Below are positions 1 to 9,339 of a stretch of 64,000 bases of DNA, one piece after another. Below the pieces are notes generated by a model. It was not told the DNA's origin. It did not search any database and worked only from the letters and a program-made list of their open reading frames with translations. Location: contig PKCN01000267.1 in the NCBI GenBank assembly GCA_002862205.1, positions 57,125-121,124 on the forward strand, read 5' to 3'. The first letter of the stretch is position 1, and each line of letters begins with the position of its first letter. A program made the position numbers and the translations under genes. This DNA is from Planctomycetaceae bacterium. GTDB taxonomy: Bacteria > Planctomycetota > Planctomycetia > Pirellulales > Pirellulaceae.

Positions 1-523
1 TCGCTCTGCCCGGGTTCCTGCTGAGGTAATCGAGTAGTGAGCATTCCCGTTCCGAAAGAACCTGCGTCAAGCCTGTGGCAGATTTGATTTCACGGCTGTT
101 CCAGTTGATCTCTCCATGGGGCAGCGAGAGTGAAGGAGTTTGTGCTGAACGTGTGGGAGAGCGACGAAGCACAGCTTCTACACGCGCAAGAAGTTCGTCG
201 ACACTGAATGGTTTGACCACATAATCATCAGCCCCCAGGCGGAGCCCTTTGATGCGATCCTGTTCCTCTCCTTTGGCGGTCAGTATGATCACAGGAAGTG
301 TTGGTTTCTGCTTGCGTATTTCACACAGTACATCAAGACCATGTCCGCCGGGTAAAACCAAATCGAGTAGTACCAGGTCACACGGCTTGCCGATTGCTTT
401 CTCAATTCCAATTTCAGCTCGATCTGCTTGCCAGACAACGTGCCCCGTAGCCTTGAGTGAATCAACGATCCCGCGTCGGATGGCGGGGTCGTCTTCGATT
501 GTAAGAATGCAGGGGGCTGGCAT
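1..523 (-). CDS. OmpR-family response regulator, C-terminus cut by the window edge
   Basis: Transcription factor of a two-component system. Translating the minus strand from the ATG at 523 gives a receiver domain with acidic pocket E10-D11-D12, phospho-acceptor D54 in LVLLDLVLPGG, T82 in ILTAKG and K104 in VVKPF. A linker and the start of a winged-helix DNA-binding domain follow (about residue 135 on, TGLTQVLSEREC). About 174 residues are visible and the stop lies beyond the left edge. The partner histidine kinase is not in view. It is transcribed away from the neighbouring secreted-protein gene, whose stop lies about 40 bp from this start, so the two could share a transcript. The receiver assignment is secure; the regulon is unknown. 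Confidence 0.9.
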   Translation of the reverse strand, partial: MPAPCILTIEDDPAIRRGIVDSLKATGHVVWQADRAEIGIEKAIGKPCDLVLLDLVLPGGHGLDVLCEIRKQKPTLPVIILTAKGEEQDRIKGLRLGADDYVVKPFSVDELLARVEAVLRRSPTRSAQTPSLSLPHGEINWNSREIKSATGLTQVLSERECSLLDYLSRNPGRA

Positions 524-564
524 ATTGGTTACCGCTAGAAGGAAAGTCTCAGGTATATCTTTTT

Positions 565-1869
565 CTATTTGGTTGATGTATTCAAGGCTTCTGTTCCTGA
601 AATATTGCTTGTCTCTGCGTTGTGTCGACCTCTGTTTTCCAAGGCGATGTAACGATCGTCTGGCGATAAACCCAACCACGGGTCGTCGAGGGGCATTAAG
701 AATAGTTCTTCGTAGATCCGATGGGTCAGAAACTCGTCGTCTCCTGTTTCCAGATTCTGCGTGTACCAGTCATCCAATTTAGGCTGCAGTCCGTATAGGT
801 TAAAGAAAGAGTCCTGCTCGACCCGTGGTGCTGATGCGTCAACCATCCGGAGCACGGGCAATTCCGCAGCCATCTTCAAGGGGGCAAGTCTCATCGCCGC
901 CGATGCATTTGATGACTTCTTGTCCAGTCGGGATCTGGTCAGCACGCCAGATGTCAATTTCAAGCTTTCAGCCGCGAGCTTCCATTTTGGATCAAGTGGG
1001 TTCAGATCAATCACCATTTGATTGTCGCGAATCGTGAGTTCGCTTTTTTGGCGTCTTCGCTGTGCCCGCTCACGATGCCAAATTTGTATTTTGCGTTTGC
1101 GTTCCGATTCGGACAGTAACTGGACCTCATGGTGCAGATTGAGTACGGAGTGTGTCCAGCGAATGAATGCGTCGGGCGTGACTAAACCAGGTAACGCATC
1201 AATCACGCGGCCGTCCTTGTTGAGGACAAAGTGCACGCTGTTCCCAATGATCGGCTGACGCAGTTTTCGTCCATTGCCAAAATCAATCGTGGCAATGGGG
1301 ACATCGCGTACGGGTTGCCAGTGCAAAATGAATCGCTGTCGCAGTAAGCTGGCGATTTCCGGATTGGTGTAAAGAACTTGCCTGAAGAAGCGACTGTTAG
1401 CACAGCTCAGCTCTTCATCAAGATTTCCCAGCATTCGGAGACTCAGAATTGGCCGATCAAGTTCATTCGATCTGGCTTTTGCTGCAACCAGTGATTTGTA
1501 CCAGTAGAGCCGGCATGCGATTGCTTGTTTTTGGCCCGCAATGATATCCAGTTGCTGGTCAATCAGTTCCAATTGACGTGAGTCAGTACCGTTCTCAGCT
1601 TGGATTTTTCGTGCTACGACGGCGGCATTCAAACCCTGCGGACCAAAGTATCTGAGTTGATTGGTCACCTGAGAAAGTTCTTTGAGTTGCTTTCGCGAGA
1701 GGTTTTGATTTGCAGTGATTGACAACATGCGTGCTGCCAGACGCTCAGCTTTCTGTGCTTCAAAGTCCCCGGAATTGATTCCGTAGGTTCCAAAGGCAGG
1801 CGCCGTAGCGTCCCCGATAAGGAACGCAGGAAGCATGATTAATGACCACAGCCAGGTTTGCTTTTTCAT
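565..1869 (-). CDS. Secreted planctomycete protein with thioredoxin-like segment, function unknown
   Basis: 434 residues. An N-terminal hydrophobic segment (residues 5-26) looks like a cleavable signal peptide, so the product is probably periplasmic or exported. Residues 38-125 are helical. Residues 150-240 contain SCANSRFFRQ, a strand-rich stretch and HFVLNKDGRVIDALPG, which resembles the strand pattern of thioredoxin-fold proteins, but only one cysteine (in SCANSR) is present and there is no CxxC pair, so a redox function is doubtful. The C-terminal third is charged and ends with a short motif containing PWLGLSPDDRYIALENRG. It lies between the response regulator and the large TolC gene, all on the minus strand. 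I recognise it only as a family seen in planctomycetes; no specific function can be given. Confidence 0.75.
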   Translation of the reverse strand: MKKQTWLWSLIMLPAFLIGDATAPAFGTYGINSGDFEAQKAERLAARMLSITANQNLSRKQLKELSQVTNQLRYFGPQGLNAAVVARKIQAENGTDSRQLELIDQQLDIIAGQKQAIACRLYWYKSLVAAKARSNELDRPILSLRMLGNLDEELSCANSRFFRQVLYTNPEIASLLRQRFILHWQPVRDVPIATIDFGNGRKLRQPIIGNSVHFVLNKDGRVIDALPGLVTPDAFIRWTHSVLNLHHEVQLLSESERKRKIQIWHRERAQRRRQKSELTIRDNQMVIDLNPLDPKWKLAAESLKLTSGVLTRSRLDKKSSNASAAMRLAPLKMAAELPVLRMVDASAPRVEQDSFFNLYGLQPKLDDWYTQNLETGDDEFLTHRIYEELFLMPLDDPWLGLSPDDRYIALENRGRHNAETSNISGTEALNTSTK

Positions 1870-2215
1870 TGATGACTCCCTGTTTCATGCGTGAAATGTG
1901 GGTGATCTGTGCCACCTCCATGAAAGTTTAGGTGTCATCGCATGGTTGTGCGGTAACGGCTTTGTAACGTGCTGCTGGTGCTTCGTGTCAGAGGAAATAG
2001 CAGTATCGCAGATCGGCTGATACACCTGACGTGGGATGCCTGCATGAAAGCGGCGGCAACGAGATTCAGAGTGAATCTTCATTTGCCTTTGGATCAGTCC
2101 GTGGATTGGATTACCCGCATGCCACAAGCAACACCGACTATTGACCCATCTCCCCAAGACGTGCAGTTTTATCCCCAAGACGTGCGGTTTTTGCAGTCGG
2201 ACACGTTTGGGTGGA
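1870..2215. other. Intergenic region with a 21-bp direct repeat
   Basis: This spacer lies downstream of the large TolC gene and upstream of the thioredoxin-like gene. Short open frames on both strands show no recognisable protein. Near its right end are two near-identical 19-bp copies at 2152-2170 and 2173-2191. No convincing terminator hairpin was seen. Confidence 0.5.
2152..2191. repeat. Two-copy 21-bp-period direct repeat
   Basis: CCCCAAGACGTGCAGTTTT at 2152 recurs at 2173 with one mismatch. It sits 25 bp beyond the stop of the large TolC gene, outside any supported coding region. It could be a protein-binding pair or a chance duplication. Confidence 0.6.
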
Positions 2216-5200
2216 TTACTGGTTCTCGCTGGGGGCAGTCAACTCGGGTACGAGTGGCGGGTTCAATCCAGTTTCGTCCGCGTCTGCCGAAGGAGCGACG
2301 TTTGCGTCGGCAGCAGGAACGGCAGCGGCGTCTTCTTCCTCTTTCAGAATCTTGGCTTCACCAGCATCGGGCTTTGTTTTGGAGTCTGTGGATGTATCGG
2401 GTGTTGGCATTTCAACCGGTAGCGGCATGTCCTCGGACTCCAACGTCTGCAGTGGCATGGCTTCGGTTGGCAAGTTTGCACCTTCCTCTTCCAATCCCGG
2501 CAATTCTTCGATGGGCATACCATCGATCGTAATGGGTTGGTCGTTGCTGATTTTGTAGACTGGCGCCGTGAATTCAGGCTCACGTGGAAGCGGGTTGTAT
2601 CGTAGCCCGCAGTCGTTGCATCCGCAGTCGATCAGGCCGTCCAGAGTGGTGCCCGGGTATTGCAGCAATGTTTCTGGAGAGATTTTACCTGGATCGATCC
2701 ACAATCCCTCAGGGGTCAATTCCATGGTTCCCAAGTCGAGGTCCAGATTTCGGCGAACGGTTTCGTAGTTCACATAAACACCGAGGAGACCATTTTGTGC
2801 GTCGAGCAACGCAGACAAAGCCTGGATGGTATCTCGTGCTTCAGTTGCGCCGGATCCGGTTTGGGCGGTCGACTCCCTCAGATCTCTTAAGTCAGCGTTG
2901 AGTTCGATCTGGTCGGCAGCGATGCCAACTAACTTGCGGCGGTATTCAAATGCCAGTCGGTCACGCATCAACTGCCGTATCTCGGCACGCAGAGTTTGCC
3001 AAATAGCATCTTCAAACTGGTAGTAATCACGTTTTTTCTGCTCATAGTTGATCAGAATTCTTCGGTAATTGTTTCGTTCAACCAGTCTCGTGATCGGGGC
3101 GTCCCACTGTAACGCAATGTCCAGATTTCCTGTCTTGTTAAGCACAGGTCCGTTCACGTCCGAGGACCCAATTCCACCGCGTATGTCGACGTTCAACTCG
3201 CTTTCCAAATCATCTGCAACCACTTCAATTTGACGCCATGCGTCGACAAGGGCCGCTCTTGCATTCGCGTAGTCCCTACGGTTTCGTCTTGCGATTTCAA
3301 ATGCGACATCAGGTGAAATATCAACTTCCGGCAATAGGATGCTTTCTGTTCTGGCTTGAGCCTGAAGCAGTTGCAGTACGAGAACATCATTACCGAGGTC
3401 AGCTACCAGATCCTGCGAAGCGAGGATCACGTTGTCTCTGAGTTGACGAGCAAGGTCACGAGGGTCAATTTTTCCCGGCGCTGCATCTTGAAGACTCTTG
3501 AAAGAATCCTGCAGTTGGTTCAGCTTGGTAAGGTAAGCATTCAGTCGTGCCTTCAATTTTTCCTGGTCTTCGACTAGCTCTGACAGCAGTCCTGCCAGTT
3601 TTGATGTATCAAAAATGGACTCGTCAATGTCTGCGACGTTCAGCAGGCCGCAGATACTACCCTGCTCTGCAATGAACAACTCTTTCAGACTTTTGGCCTG
3701 ACTTGTGCGTTCCGGGATTGCTTTTTCGAGAACCGCAATGTCCTGCAGTACGGCGGGCAAATCCGTCTTGATGACGTCACGTAAGAAGTTTTCGAGTGGC
3801 TCCAGTTCGACTTCCAGTTCACGCAGTGACTCAGCCAATTCCGGGGTCCACTCGATTTGGGAAACGGGAAGCCCGGTATCCTCATCGATTTTGAATTGGC
3901 TTCGCTCCAGAATCGAGATATTCAATTCTCCGACATTTGTCCTCAGGATGCTCAATTCCTCCCTACGTTTTAAGAGTCGTTGATCGATCAGTTCAAATTG
4001 CTTCAGGATCGGGTCGTCCAATTCCACACAGATGTACGGAGGAAGTCCCAGCGTGCGTAGAAACTGGTCAATGCCGAGTTGGAAATTCGCTTGTTGTGAA
4101 ACCAGGCTGTTGAGTGAACTTGTAAGCTGTTGGCGGGTTTGTGCAACCTGCAACCGCTGACGAACGATACTCTGCGAATCAGGGATCGTCGTCAGCAACT
4201 CGATGAGGGTATCTTCAAAAAGCAGCAGAACCTCACGTTGCCGGGTGATGTTTTCCTCAAGGTTGCGGATGGTGAGTTGCCGTTGCAGAAGTCCGATAAA
4301 TCCTCCGGCCGATGCGAAGCCTGAGGGACTCAGTGAGATTGTTCCGACAGCAGTCTGTACATTGGCTGAGACTCGGTTGCCTGTCGTGACGTTGAGGTAA
4401 AACCCGCGACGAAATCTTTCAAATGCTCTGACCCCTGCCAGAAGTTCACGCTCGGATTGTGTGAGCCCTTCCATGACCTTGTCGCGACCTGCATTACGCA
4501 GCAGCGGCATTAACAGGGTAAAGTCCAGTACATTGGCAGCGGTGCTTGAACTGGAATCACCAAGGTTCCATACAATCTCGTTTGCCAGACCAACAAGCAG
4601 GTTCCCGCCGGTAGCAAAATTGCGATTCATTCGCATGCTACGGTCCCCCAACGTCAGATTCGTTGGCCCGCCCCGTTCGGTGCCCAGAATGCTCTCAGCA
4701 CCCCCAAAAAATTGGGTGTCAAACTGAAAACGCTCACCGCTCACATCGAGAGCAACCAGGTACAGTTGCTCAAGTTGCTCTTGGTACTCCGGTGATTCCA
4801 ACAATGCAATTTGGGTCGCATTTTCTGCATTGAGAACCAAAACACCGTCTTCATTCAGTGGTAGAAACTGCCACCAGTCGGGACTTTCAGCCCCATTGGT
4901 CAGGCCGGCTGCCTCCCACAGCGGGTAACCCCGGCGACCATCGACACATTGCATGTAGCGGTAGGACGCTGGATCATCCAATGGCATGGGCTGAAAATCG
5001 AGGTCAAAAGGATTGAACATTCGACTTCGGCGATCAACATCGATCCTGAGGGGCACATTGGGCGGTCTGGCGACTGCCGCGGCTTTCTGGTCAATCAGGT
5101 GATATGCCTCCATATCCGCCTGTTTCCGATAATACTGCCTGTGACATCCCGTCGCGGTACACGCGAACAGCGTCAAAAGAGTGAGTAGGCTGAGGTGAGG

Positions 5201-5218
5201 TCTCTGAGAGTGTTTCAT
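2216..5218 (-). CDS. Very large TolC-type outer-membrane efflux lipoprotein
   Basis: Predicted outer-membrane channel for tripartite export. The ATG at 5218 is chosen over an upstream in-frame start because it begins a compact signal sequence, MKHSQRPHLSLLTLLTLF, ending in a lipobox-like TATGC with Cys25. The protein is about 1,000 residues, roughly twice a usual TolC. Residues 60-300 form an unusual N-terminal region with repeated aromatic and acidic segments. The middle (about 330-610) is a long predicted coiled coil. The second OEP-like helical region (about 640-860) includes SPDVAFEIARRNRRDYANAR and LQWDAPITRLVERNNYR, which are typical of outer-membrane efflux proteins. The C-terminal 150 residues are Pro/Glu/Asp-rich and low complexity. 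No inner-membrane pump is adjacent. The family is confident, the substrate unknown. Confidence 0.85.
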   Translation of the reverse strand: MKHSQRPHLSLLTLLTLFACTATGCHRQYYRKQADMEAYHLIDQKAAAVARPPNVPLRIDVDRRSRMFNPFDLDFQPMPLDDPASYRYMQCVDGRRGYPLWEAAGLTNGAESPDWWQFLPLNEDGVLVLNAENATQIALLESPEYQEQLEQLYLVALDVSGERFQFDTQFFGGAESILGTERGGPTNLTLGDRSMRMNRNFATGGNLLVGLANEIVWNLGDSSSSTAANVLDFTLLMPLLRNAGRDKVMEGLTQSERELLAGVRAFERFRRGFYLNVTTGNRVSANVQTAVGTISLSPSGFASAGGFIGLLQRQLTIRNLEENITRQREVLLLFEDTLIELLTTIPDSQSIVRQRLQVAQTRQQLTSSLNSLVSQQANFQLGIDQFLRTLGLPPYICVELDDPILKQFELIDQRLLKRREELSILRTNVGELNISILERSQFKIDEDTGLPVSQIEWTPELAESLRELEVELEPLENFLRDVIKTDLPAVLQDIAVLEKAIPERTSQAKSLKELFIAEQGSICGLLNVADIDESIFDTSKLAGLLSELVEDQEKLKARLNAYLTKLNQLQDSFKSLQDAAPGKIDPRDLARQLRDNVILASQDLVADLGNDVLVLQLLQAQARTESILLPEVDISPDVAFEIARRNRRDYANARAALVDAWRQIEVVADDLESELNVDIRGGIGSSDVNGPVLNKTGNLDIALQWDAPITRLVERNNYRRILINYEQKKRDYYQFEDAIWQTLRAEIRQLMRDRLAFEYRRKLVGIAADQIELNADLRDLRESTAQTGSGATEARDTIQALSALLDAQNGLLGVYVNYETVRRNLDLDLGTMELTPEGLWIDPGKISPETLLQYPGTTLDGLIDCGCNDCGLRYNPLPREPEFTAPVYKISNDQPITIDGMPIEELPGLEEEGANLPTEAMPLQTLESEDMPLPVEMPTPDTSTDSKTKPDAGEAKILKEEEDAAAVPAADANVAPSADADETGLNPPLVPELTAPSENQ

Positions 5219-5651
5219 GAGTCGGATGACCGCTAAAACTGTGCAATTCGTTAAGATCAAAGAGGATTGCTGACACTGGATTTTGGCAATCCCCGCATTT
5301 AAATCAGTTCGACCGGTTCGATGGATTAATCCAGCAATATGCTCCCTGCGTTACAAACCGCTTGGGCAGAACGAGCCCACAGAGGCCGACTGGGTAAGCG
5401 TTGACGATTCTGCAGGCTCTGAGACTGCTGTTTTTGGTACCCGTTATCTGGGGGGGGCGGATGGTGGCGGCAAAAAAATCCTCTTTCACTGTGGCAGCCG
5501 AGAAATCCTTGACGTTACAAATAGCCCAACTTAATATCTCTTATAGGCACTTTTTGCCGCTCCTCTGAGAAACAGTGCGTTGATACCGGTGTGCTGATGC
5601 CGATTCAGATGATGTACCTCCATCTCTAGCTGTGATGATTGCAAAGCGAAC
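5219..5651. other. Divergent intergenic region
   Basis: About 430 bp separate the minus-strand TolC gene from the plus-strand two-TM coiled-coil gene, so promoters for both should lie here. It contains a run of eight G residues near 5452-5459. No clear -35/-10 pair, hairpin or gene was seen. Confidence 0.5.
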
Positions 5652-7106
5652 ATGATAATTCTCGCAAGCGTGCTGTTTCTTTTACTGGTCGGCTTTGCTG
5701 TCGTCGTTTGGAAAGCCGCCTCGAACTGGCGTTGGTTCAACATCGTGGCCATTGTGCTGACGATGTTCTTGGCCATCGCTTTCCTGTTCCCAACTGCTGT
5801 GGTACTCAAGAGCCGCTCTGCTTGGCACAAGATCCAAGCGGATTTGGAAAAGCAGGTGGTCGATCTTCAAGGCGAGACGAAGCGAATCAAGCTGGGGGAA
5901 GTGGTCGGTGCCGATTCAGCGCGGAGCGGTGGTTTGGTTGATCTGCAGAGTGAGCTTGGCGCGTTGGCACTGGAAGCTGGTCGTCGTTGGCGCAATTTGC
6001 AATACAAGAGCGGTAACCTCAACGCGAAGCCAATCTCCATTTTACTCGGTGCACCGCCCGTTGCCGGGATTGGTGGGCAACCTGCCGAACCTGCTGGCGA
6101 TGCAGCGAACAAGCCATTGGTACCAGATCAAACACTGGTGTATGGCTTTTCCGAGGTAGAGGATGATGAGAGCCTGGTCATGGCTCCCATGTTCTACTTG
6201 GGCGAATTCATTGTGCAAGCAAGCAACGCCAATGAGCTAACGCTGGTGCCGGCAGGACCGCTTGAAGACAACCAGGTGGAATACATCAAGCAAGGAAAGG
6301 CCCGCAGCTGGTTGCTATGCGAACTGTTGCCGCCGGACGGTCACTACCCTTTCCTGGCTTCGGATGAGCCTGAAACTGGTAACTGCTTGGGCAGTGTTGA
6401 CGAAGCTCTGGTGAAGTCTCTCCTTGTAGAGGCCTCCGAACAGACACAACGAGCCTACTTGGATGATGGACGCTCGAAGGATCCGGATGATCCGCCAGCG
6501 ACGCATTGGGTTGAAGTGCAGTTTACGAAGAAACACAAAATTCAGGTTGATAGCCCCGGCCAGCAACGAAGTTTGATTGATGGTGGCTTTTATGATGGCA
6601 GTGGTAGGGCTCTGGATGCCGCACTGCAGCATGGTGCCGATGGCTACATCACTTTTGAAATTGGTGACAAGGTCTTACTGAAGATTGAAGGAGCAACAGA
6701 GTTGTTGAACTCGGATGTCGCCAAGAAGTTGGGTGATTACTTTCTGCGACCGCTCAATGATTACGGATTTTTATTCAGTCGTATTCGACTCAATCTGATA
6801 AAACTTGCGGACCAGAATAAGGAACTCACCTCGGAGAAAGCTGTCTTGGAGGAAATGTTTGGTAAGACACAGCAAATGCTCGTGAACAACCAGATAATAA
6901 AAAACAAGCTTGAGCTGGATCTGAAACAGTTCGAGGTGGAACGCGAGTCAATCCGCGAGTACTCCGAGAATCTTACAGCGGAAGCAGAGGAAATGTTTGA
7001 CGAAATGAATCGTCTCGAACAGGAAAACGCCGAGTTGGAGCAGCAGATCGAGCAGAAGCATCTGAAAATTGAACGCCAACTCGACGCGCTTACCGGCACT
7101 CGCTAG
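5652..7106 (+). CDS. Two-TM membrane protein with C-terminal coiled coil, function unknown
   Basis: 484 residues. Two hydrophobic helices occupy residues 1-20 and 28-52 and probably anchor the protein in the inner membrane. Residues 60-130 are mixed helical, a Pro/Ala-rich linker spans about 130-155, and a globular region follows (about 155-370). From about 385 to the end is a long charged coiled coil (QNKELTSEKAVLEEMFG, then repeated E/L/Q heptads). No catalytic motif is recognisable. The small unknown gene at 7511 follows on the same strand after 400 bp, and the WXG100-like operon ends nearby on the opposite strand. The layout would suit a structural or scaffolding role, but that is inference. 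I believe homologues occur in other planctomycetes but could not check. Confidence 0.75.
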   Translation: MIILASVLFLLLVGFAVVVWKAASNWRWFNIVAIVLTMFLAIAFLFPTAVVLKSRSAWHKIQADLEKQVVDLQGETKRIKLGEVVGADSARSGGLVDLQSELGALALEAGRRWRNLQYKSGNLNAKPISILLGAPPVAGIGGQPAEPAGDAANKPLVPDQTLVYGFSEVEDDESLVMAPMFYLGEFIVQASNANELTLVPAGPLEDNQVEYIKQGKARSWLLCELLPPDGHYPFLASDEPETGNCLGSVDEALVKSLLVEASEQTQRAYLDDGRSKDPDDPPATHWVEVQFTKKHKIQVDSPGQQRSLIDGGFYDGSGRALDAALQHGADGYITFEIGDKVLLKIEGATELLNSDVAKKLGDYFLRPLNDYGFLFSRIRLNLIKLADQNKELTSEKAVLEEMFGKTQQMLVNNQIIKNKLELDLKQFEVERESIREYSENLTAEAEEMFDEMNRLEQENAELEQQIEQKHLKIERQLDALTGTR

Positions 7107-7510
7107 TCGTCTGTCCCTTGACATCAGAGTGCTGCTAACTCTGCCGCACGAGGTGTATTGCCATGCCGCACGTTGTGAGGAATCATTGATCGTTTTCTTC
7201 CATTCGTAGTCAGCATCCTTGGGCTCCACGCGCGTTCATACTGTCCAAATGGACGAAGTGGAAATGGAGATTCCCGCTTGATAGGTTGTCTGGGGTTGCA
7301 GTCGTTGCGTCTCGACTTCCTGCTCTTCTGTCTTTTTTGTTTGGGGGCAGAGTCTGCATTTGCTCTGGACTTGCGGTAGATCTCCATCGCAAGGGCTTCC
7401 CGATTTCGGTAGACTGCGCTTTCTCACGGCGTCGAAATTCGTAGGTGCTAAGACGGTTCGTCGTGTCGAAAGCCTGGTCTTCAATTCAAGTTTGTAGCTA
7501 GAGTGCGAAA
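7107..7510. other. Intergenic region, no gene seen
   Basis: About 400 bp between two plus-strand genes. Three overlapping minus-strand frames are open here, but their compositions (Arg/Ser/Gln-rich, no motif) and the lack of ribosome binding sites argue against coding. No repeat or hairpin terminator stood out. Confidence 0.45.
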
Positions 7511-7990
7511 ATGTCCGGTCAATGGGTTGAGATAGAGTTTGATTGTCTGCCGCTCCGTAGTGTCACTCGGCTGGATGTCCCTGTGGATGCTTCGCCCGTC
7601 TATGAACAATTTGTGTTGCGAGTCAAGGAAGCCATGGCCAAGCATGGATCACATAACACTTACTACCTTCATCGTGGTCGGTGTGCTTACCATCTGACCA
7701 ATGACCCTGCTTGCGGTCGAGTCAGTTTTGCGTTTGAGGGTACAGTGATGACAGGTGAGAATGACCGGGAAACCAAGGCGGTTGATATCATCGTGAAGCT
7801 GGATGACGAAACCTGTGGATGGTTGAGTGCCCCGGTCGTTGGTTTTCTCTCGGAGAGTGTACAGCATGCGGTGCGGGTGGAGTTTGACCGCTACATTGCT
7901 GCGGGGGATTTGGCACAGACTGAGGCTCGCATTGAAGCCATTCAGGCGCAGAGCGATTCAGAGGATGGTTTCGTGGGCATGTATCTCTGA
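7511..7990 (+). CDS. Small conserved-looking protein, function unknown
   Basis: 159 residues, acidic, with no signal peptide and no membrane segment, so probably cytoplasmic. The N-terminal half has alternating strands (GQWVEIEFDCLPLRS, then YYLHRGRCAYHLTNDP), the centre a strand-rich FAFEGTVMTGENDRETK, and the C-terminal quarter a helix ending in an acidic tail (QSDSEDGFVGMYL). No family is recognised. It is convergent with the helical repeat gene that ends at 8000, only 9 bp away. Codon use matches its neighbours and the reading frame is clean, so I take it as a real gene. Confidence 0.7.
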   Translation: MSGQWVEIEFDCLPLRSVTRLDVPVDASPVYEQFVLRVKEAMAKHGSHNTYYLHRGRCAYHLTNDPACGRVSFAFEGTVMTGENDRETKAVDIIVKLDDETCGWLSAPVVGFLSESVQHAVRVEFDRYIAAGDLAQTEARIEAIQAQSDSEDGFVGMYL

Positions 7991-7999
7991 CACCACGAG

Positions 8000-9181
8000 T
8001 CAGCTTATGCCTGTTCCCGAGGCATGAAGTACAGCTGCGTAGCCGAGGATGTCGTTGTGTTTTTGGCAGTATGCGAGAATGGATTCCCAGCCTTGTTCAT
8101 TGTCTTGTTCTGGCAGACGAGCAGCGATCTCAATCAGCATCGGTACAATTCTCTGCGCGGGCAGGTCTTTGGGAGCCAGTTCAATGGCAACATCGATCGC
8201 TTGCTGATGGCGTCCAATCCGATCAAGTAAATCGACGTAAGTTTCGACAGCGGCTGTTCCGTGTTCAACCGTATCCACCGATCGAGCCTTGCGTTCGAAT
8301 ACTTTGAGGCCGGCATCTACATTTTCGCCCAGCAAAATTGCGTAGAAGGCTGTGTATGCCGGATAGAAATCAACAAATGGCTCATCGCCGGGATATTGAA
8401 ATTGATGATGTAAACGTCGACCATATTGCGTCAGTTCCCAGGTTTTTCGAAGGCTATCCTCGTCTTCCAGGACGGTCGCGATCTTTACGGTTGATGAGAG
8501 GTGGGTGGTATCAAGATGGTAGCCGCCGTCTGATAGGATCCAACGCCGTTTGTCAATCATTTCCGCAAGTGTTTCATCGTCCCCTGCGGGTGCTTCACGC
8601 CTCGCGATGTCGCCGCGCACGAGTTCGCACAGGTCGTTGTAAAGATGATTCAGCAGGCAGCGTGCTGCGGCCTGTTGGTCGGCTTTGCCTCGATTGGCCA
8701 GAGCCTGCTCGTAGAGTGTGATGCTGTTACAGGTGCCCTGCTGGTCGAGAACCGCCTGATAGCCGCGGGCAACATCGATTCCCTCATGTAGAAGAACTTG
8801 AATCATGTCTTCGTAGTTGTCTTCCGTGACCTCGAGCTTTGCAATCAGATCTTTCGCAAGCTGTGTGTCACCGGTTGGCCTCAAGTACATCCAACCTTCA
8901 CCGATTCTGCCATCTTCGAGCAGCATCGTGCCAGTCTCTCGACAGGCGTCCAGGAGACCAACCTCCAGTTGACGCTCAACGTCCTCAGGACGGGAGGGTT
9001 CATTTTCACTTGATACCAGCGGTAGCCCCAGTTTATCCCGGATCCGCATTTTCAGGGCTTCGAACAATTCCATGGGGCTGCGGGCATCGCGGAAATGGTC
9101 AACCATTTCGTCCAGCATCTCGGTGGGGGTTCCACGGTGCTGGGTAAGTCGATCAAAGATGTTGGAATTTGCAGTGGTCAT
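8000..9181 (-). CDS. Cytoplasmic alpha-helical repeat protein, function unknown
   Basis: 393 residues without a signal peptide or membrane helix. The sequence is almost entirely helical and acidic. The C-terminal half has TPR-like or HEAT-like helix pairs (for example AVETYVDLLDRIGRHQQAID, then a following IELAPKDLP segment). No enzyme motif is visible. It is the last gene of a minus-strand group that begins with the TPR gene at 11035 and continues through the WXG100-like and coiled-coil genes, with a 158-bp gap before this gene. The shared strand suggests it works with them, perhaps as a scaffold or chaperone; this is inference. Confidence 0.7.
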   Translation of the reverse strand: MTTANSNIFDRLTQHRGTPTEMLDEMVDHFRDARSPMELFEALKMRIRDKLGLPLVSSENEPSRPEDVERQLEVGLLDACRETGTMLLEDGRIGEGWMYLRPTGDTQLAKDLIAKLEVTEDNYEDMIQVLLHEGIDVARGYQAVLDQQGTCNSITLYEQALANRGKADQQAAARCLLNHLYNDLCELVRGDIARREAPAGDDETLAEMIDKRRWILSDGGYHLDTTHLSSTVKIATVLEDEDSLRKTWELTQYGRRLHHQFQYPGDEPFVDFYPAYTAFYAILLGENVDAGLKVFERKARSVDTVEHGTAAVETYVDLLDRIGRHQQAIDVAIELAPKDLPAQRIVPMLIEIAARLPEQDNEQGWESILAYCQKHNDILGYAAVLHASGTGIS

Positions 9182-9339
9182 GAATGAGGATTCATAAGGG
9201 GGGGCTGGTTGGGATCTTCACGTGGATGACGCGAAAATTCTCTGATGTGCAGAATTCGAGTTTCTGGCACTCCGATATCGAACCACGATTCTGATCCATT
9301 TTGAGACCGCTGAACAGCGTATGAGGATTCAAATCCCCT

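Noticed and set aside
1885..2178. 97-residue minus-strand frame upstream of the thioredoxin-like gene
   Set aside because: His/Arg-rich composition, no recognisable domain and no ribosome binding site.
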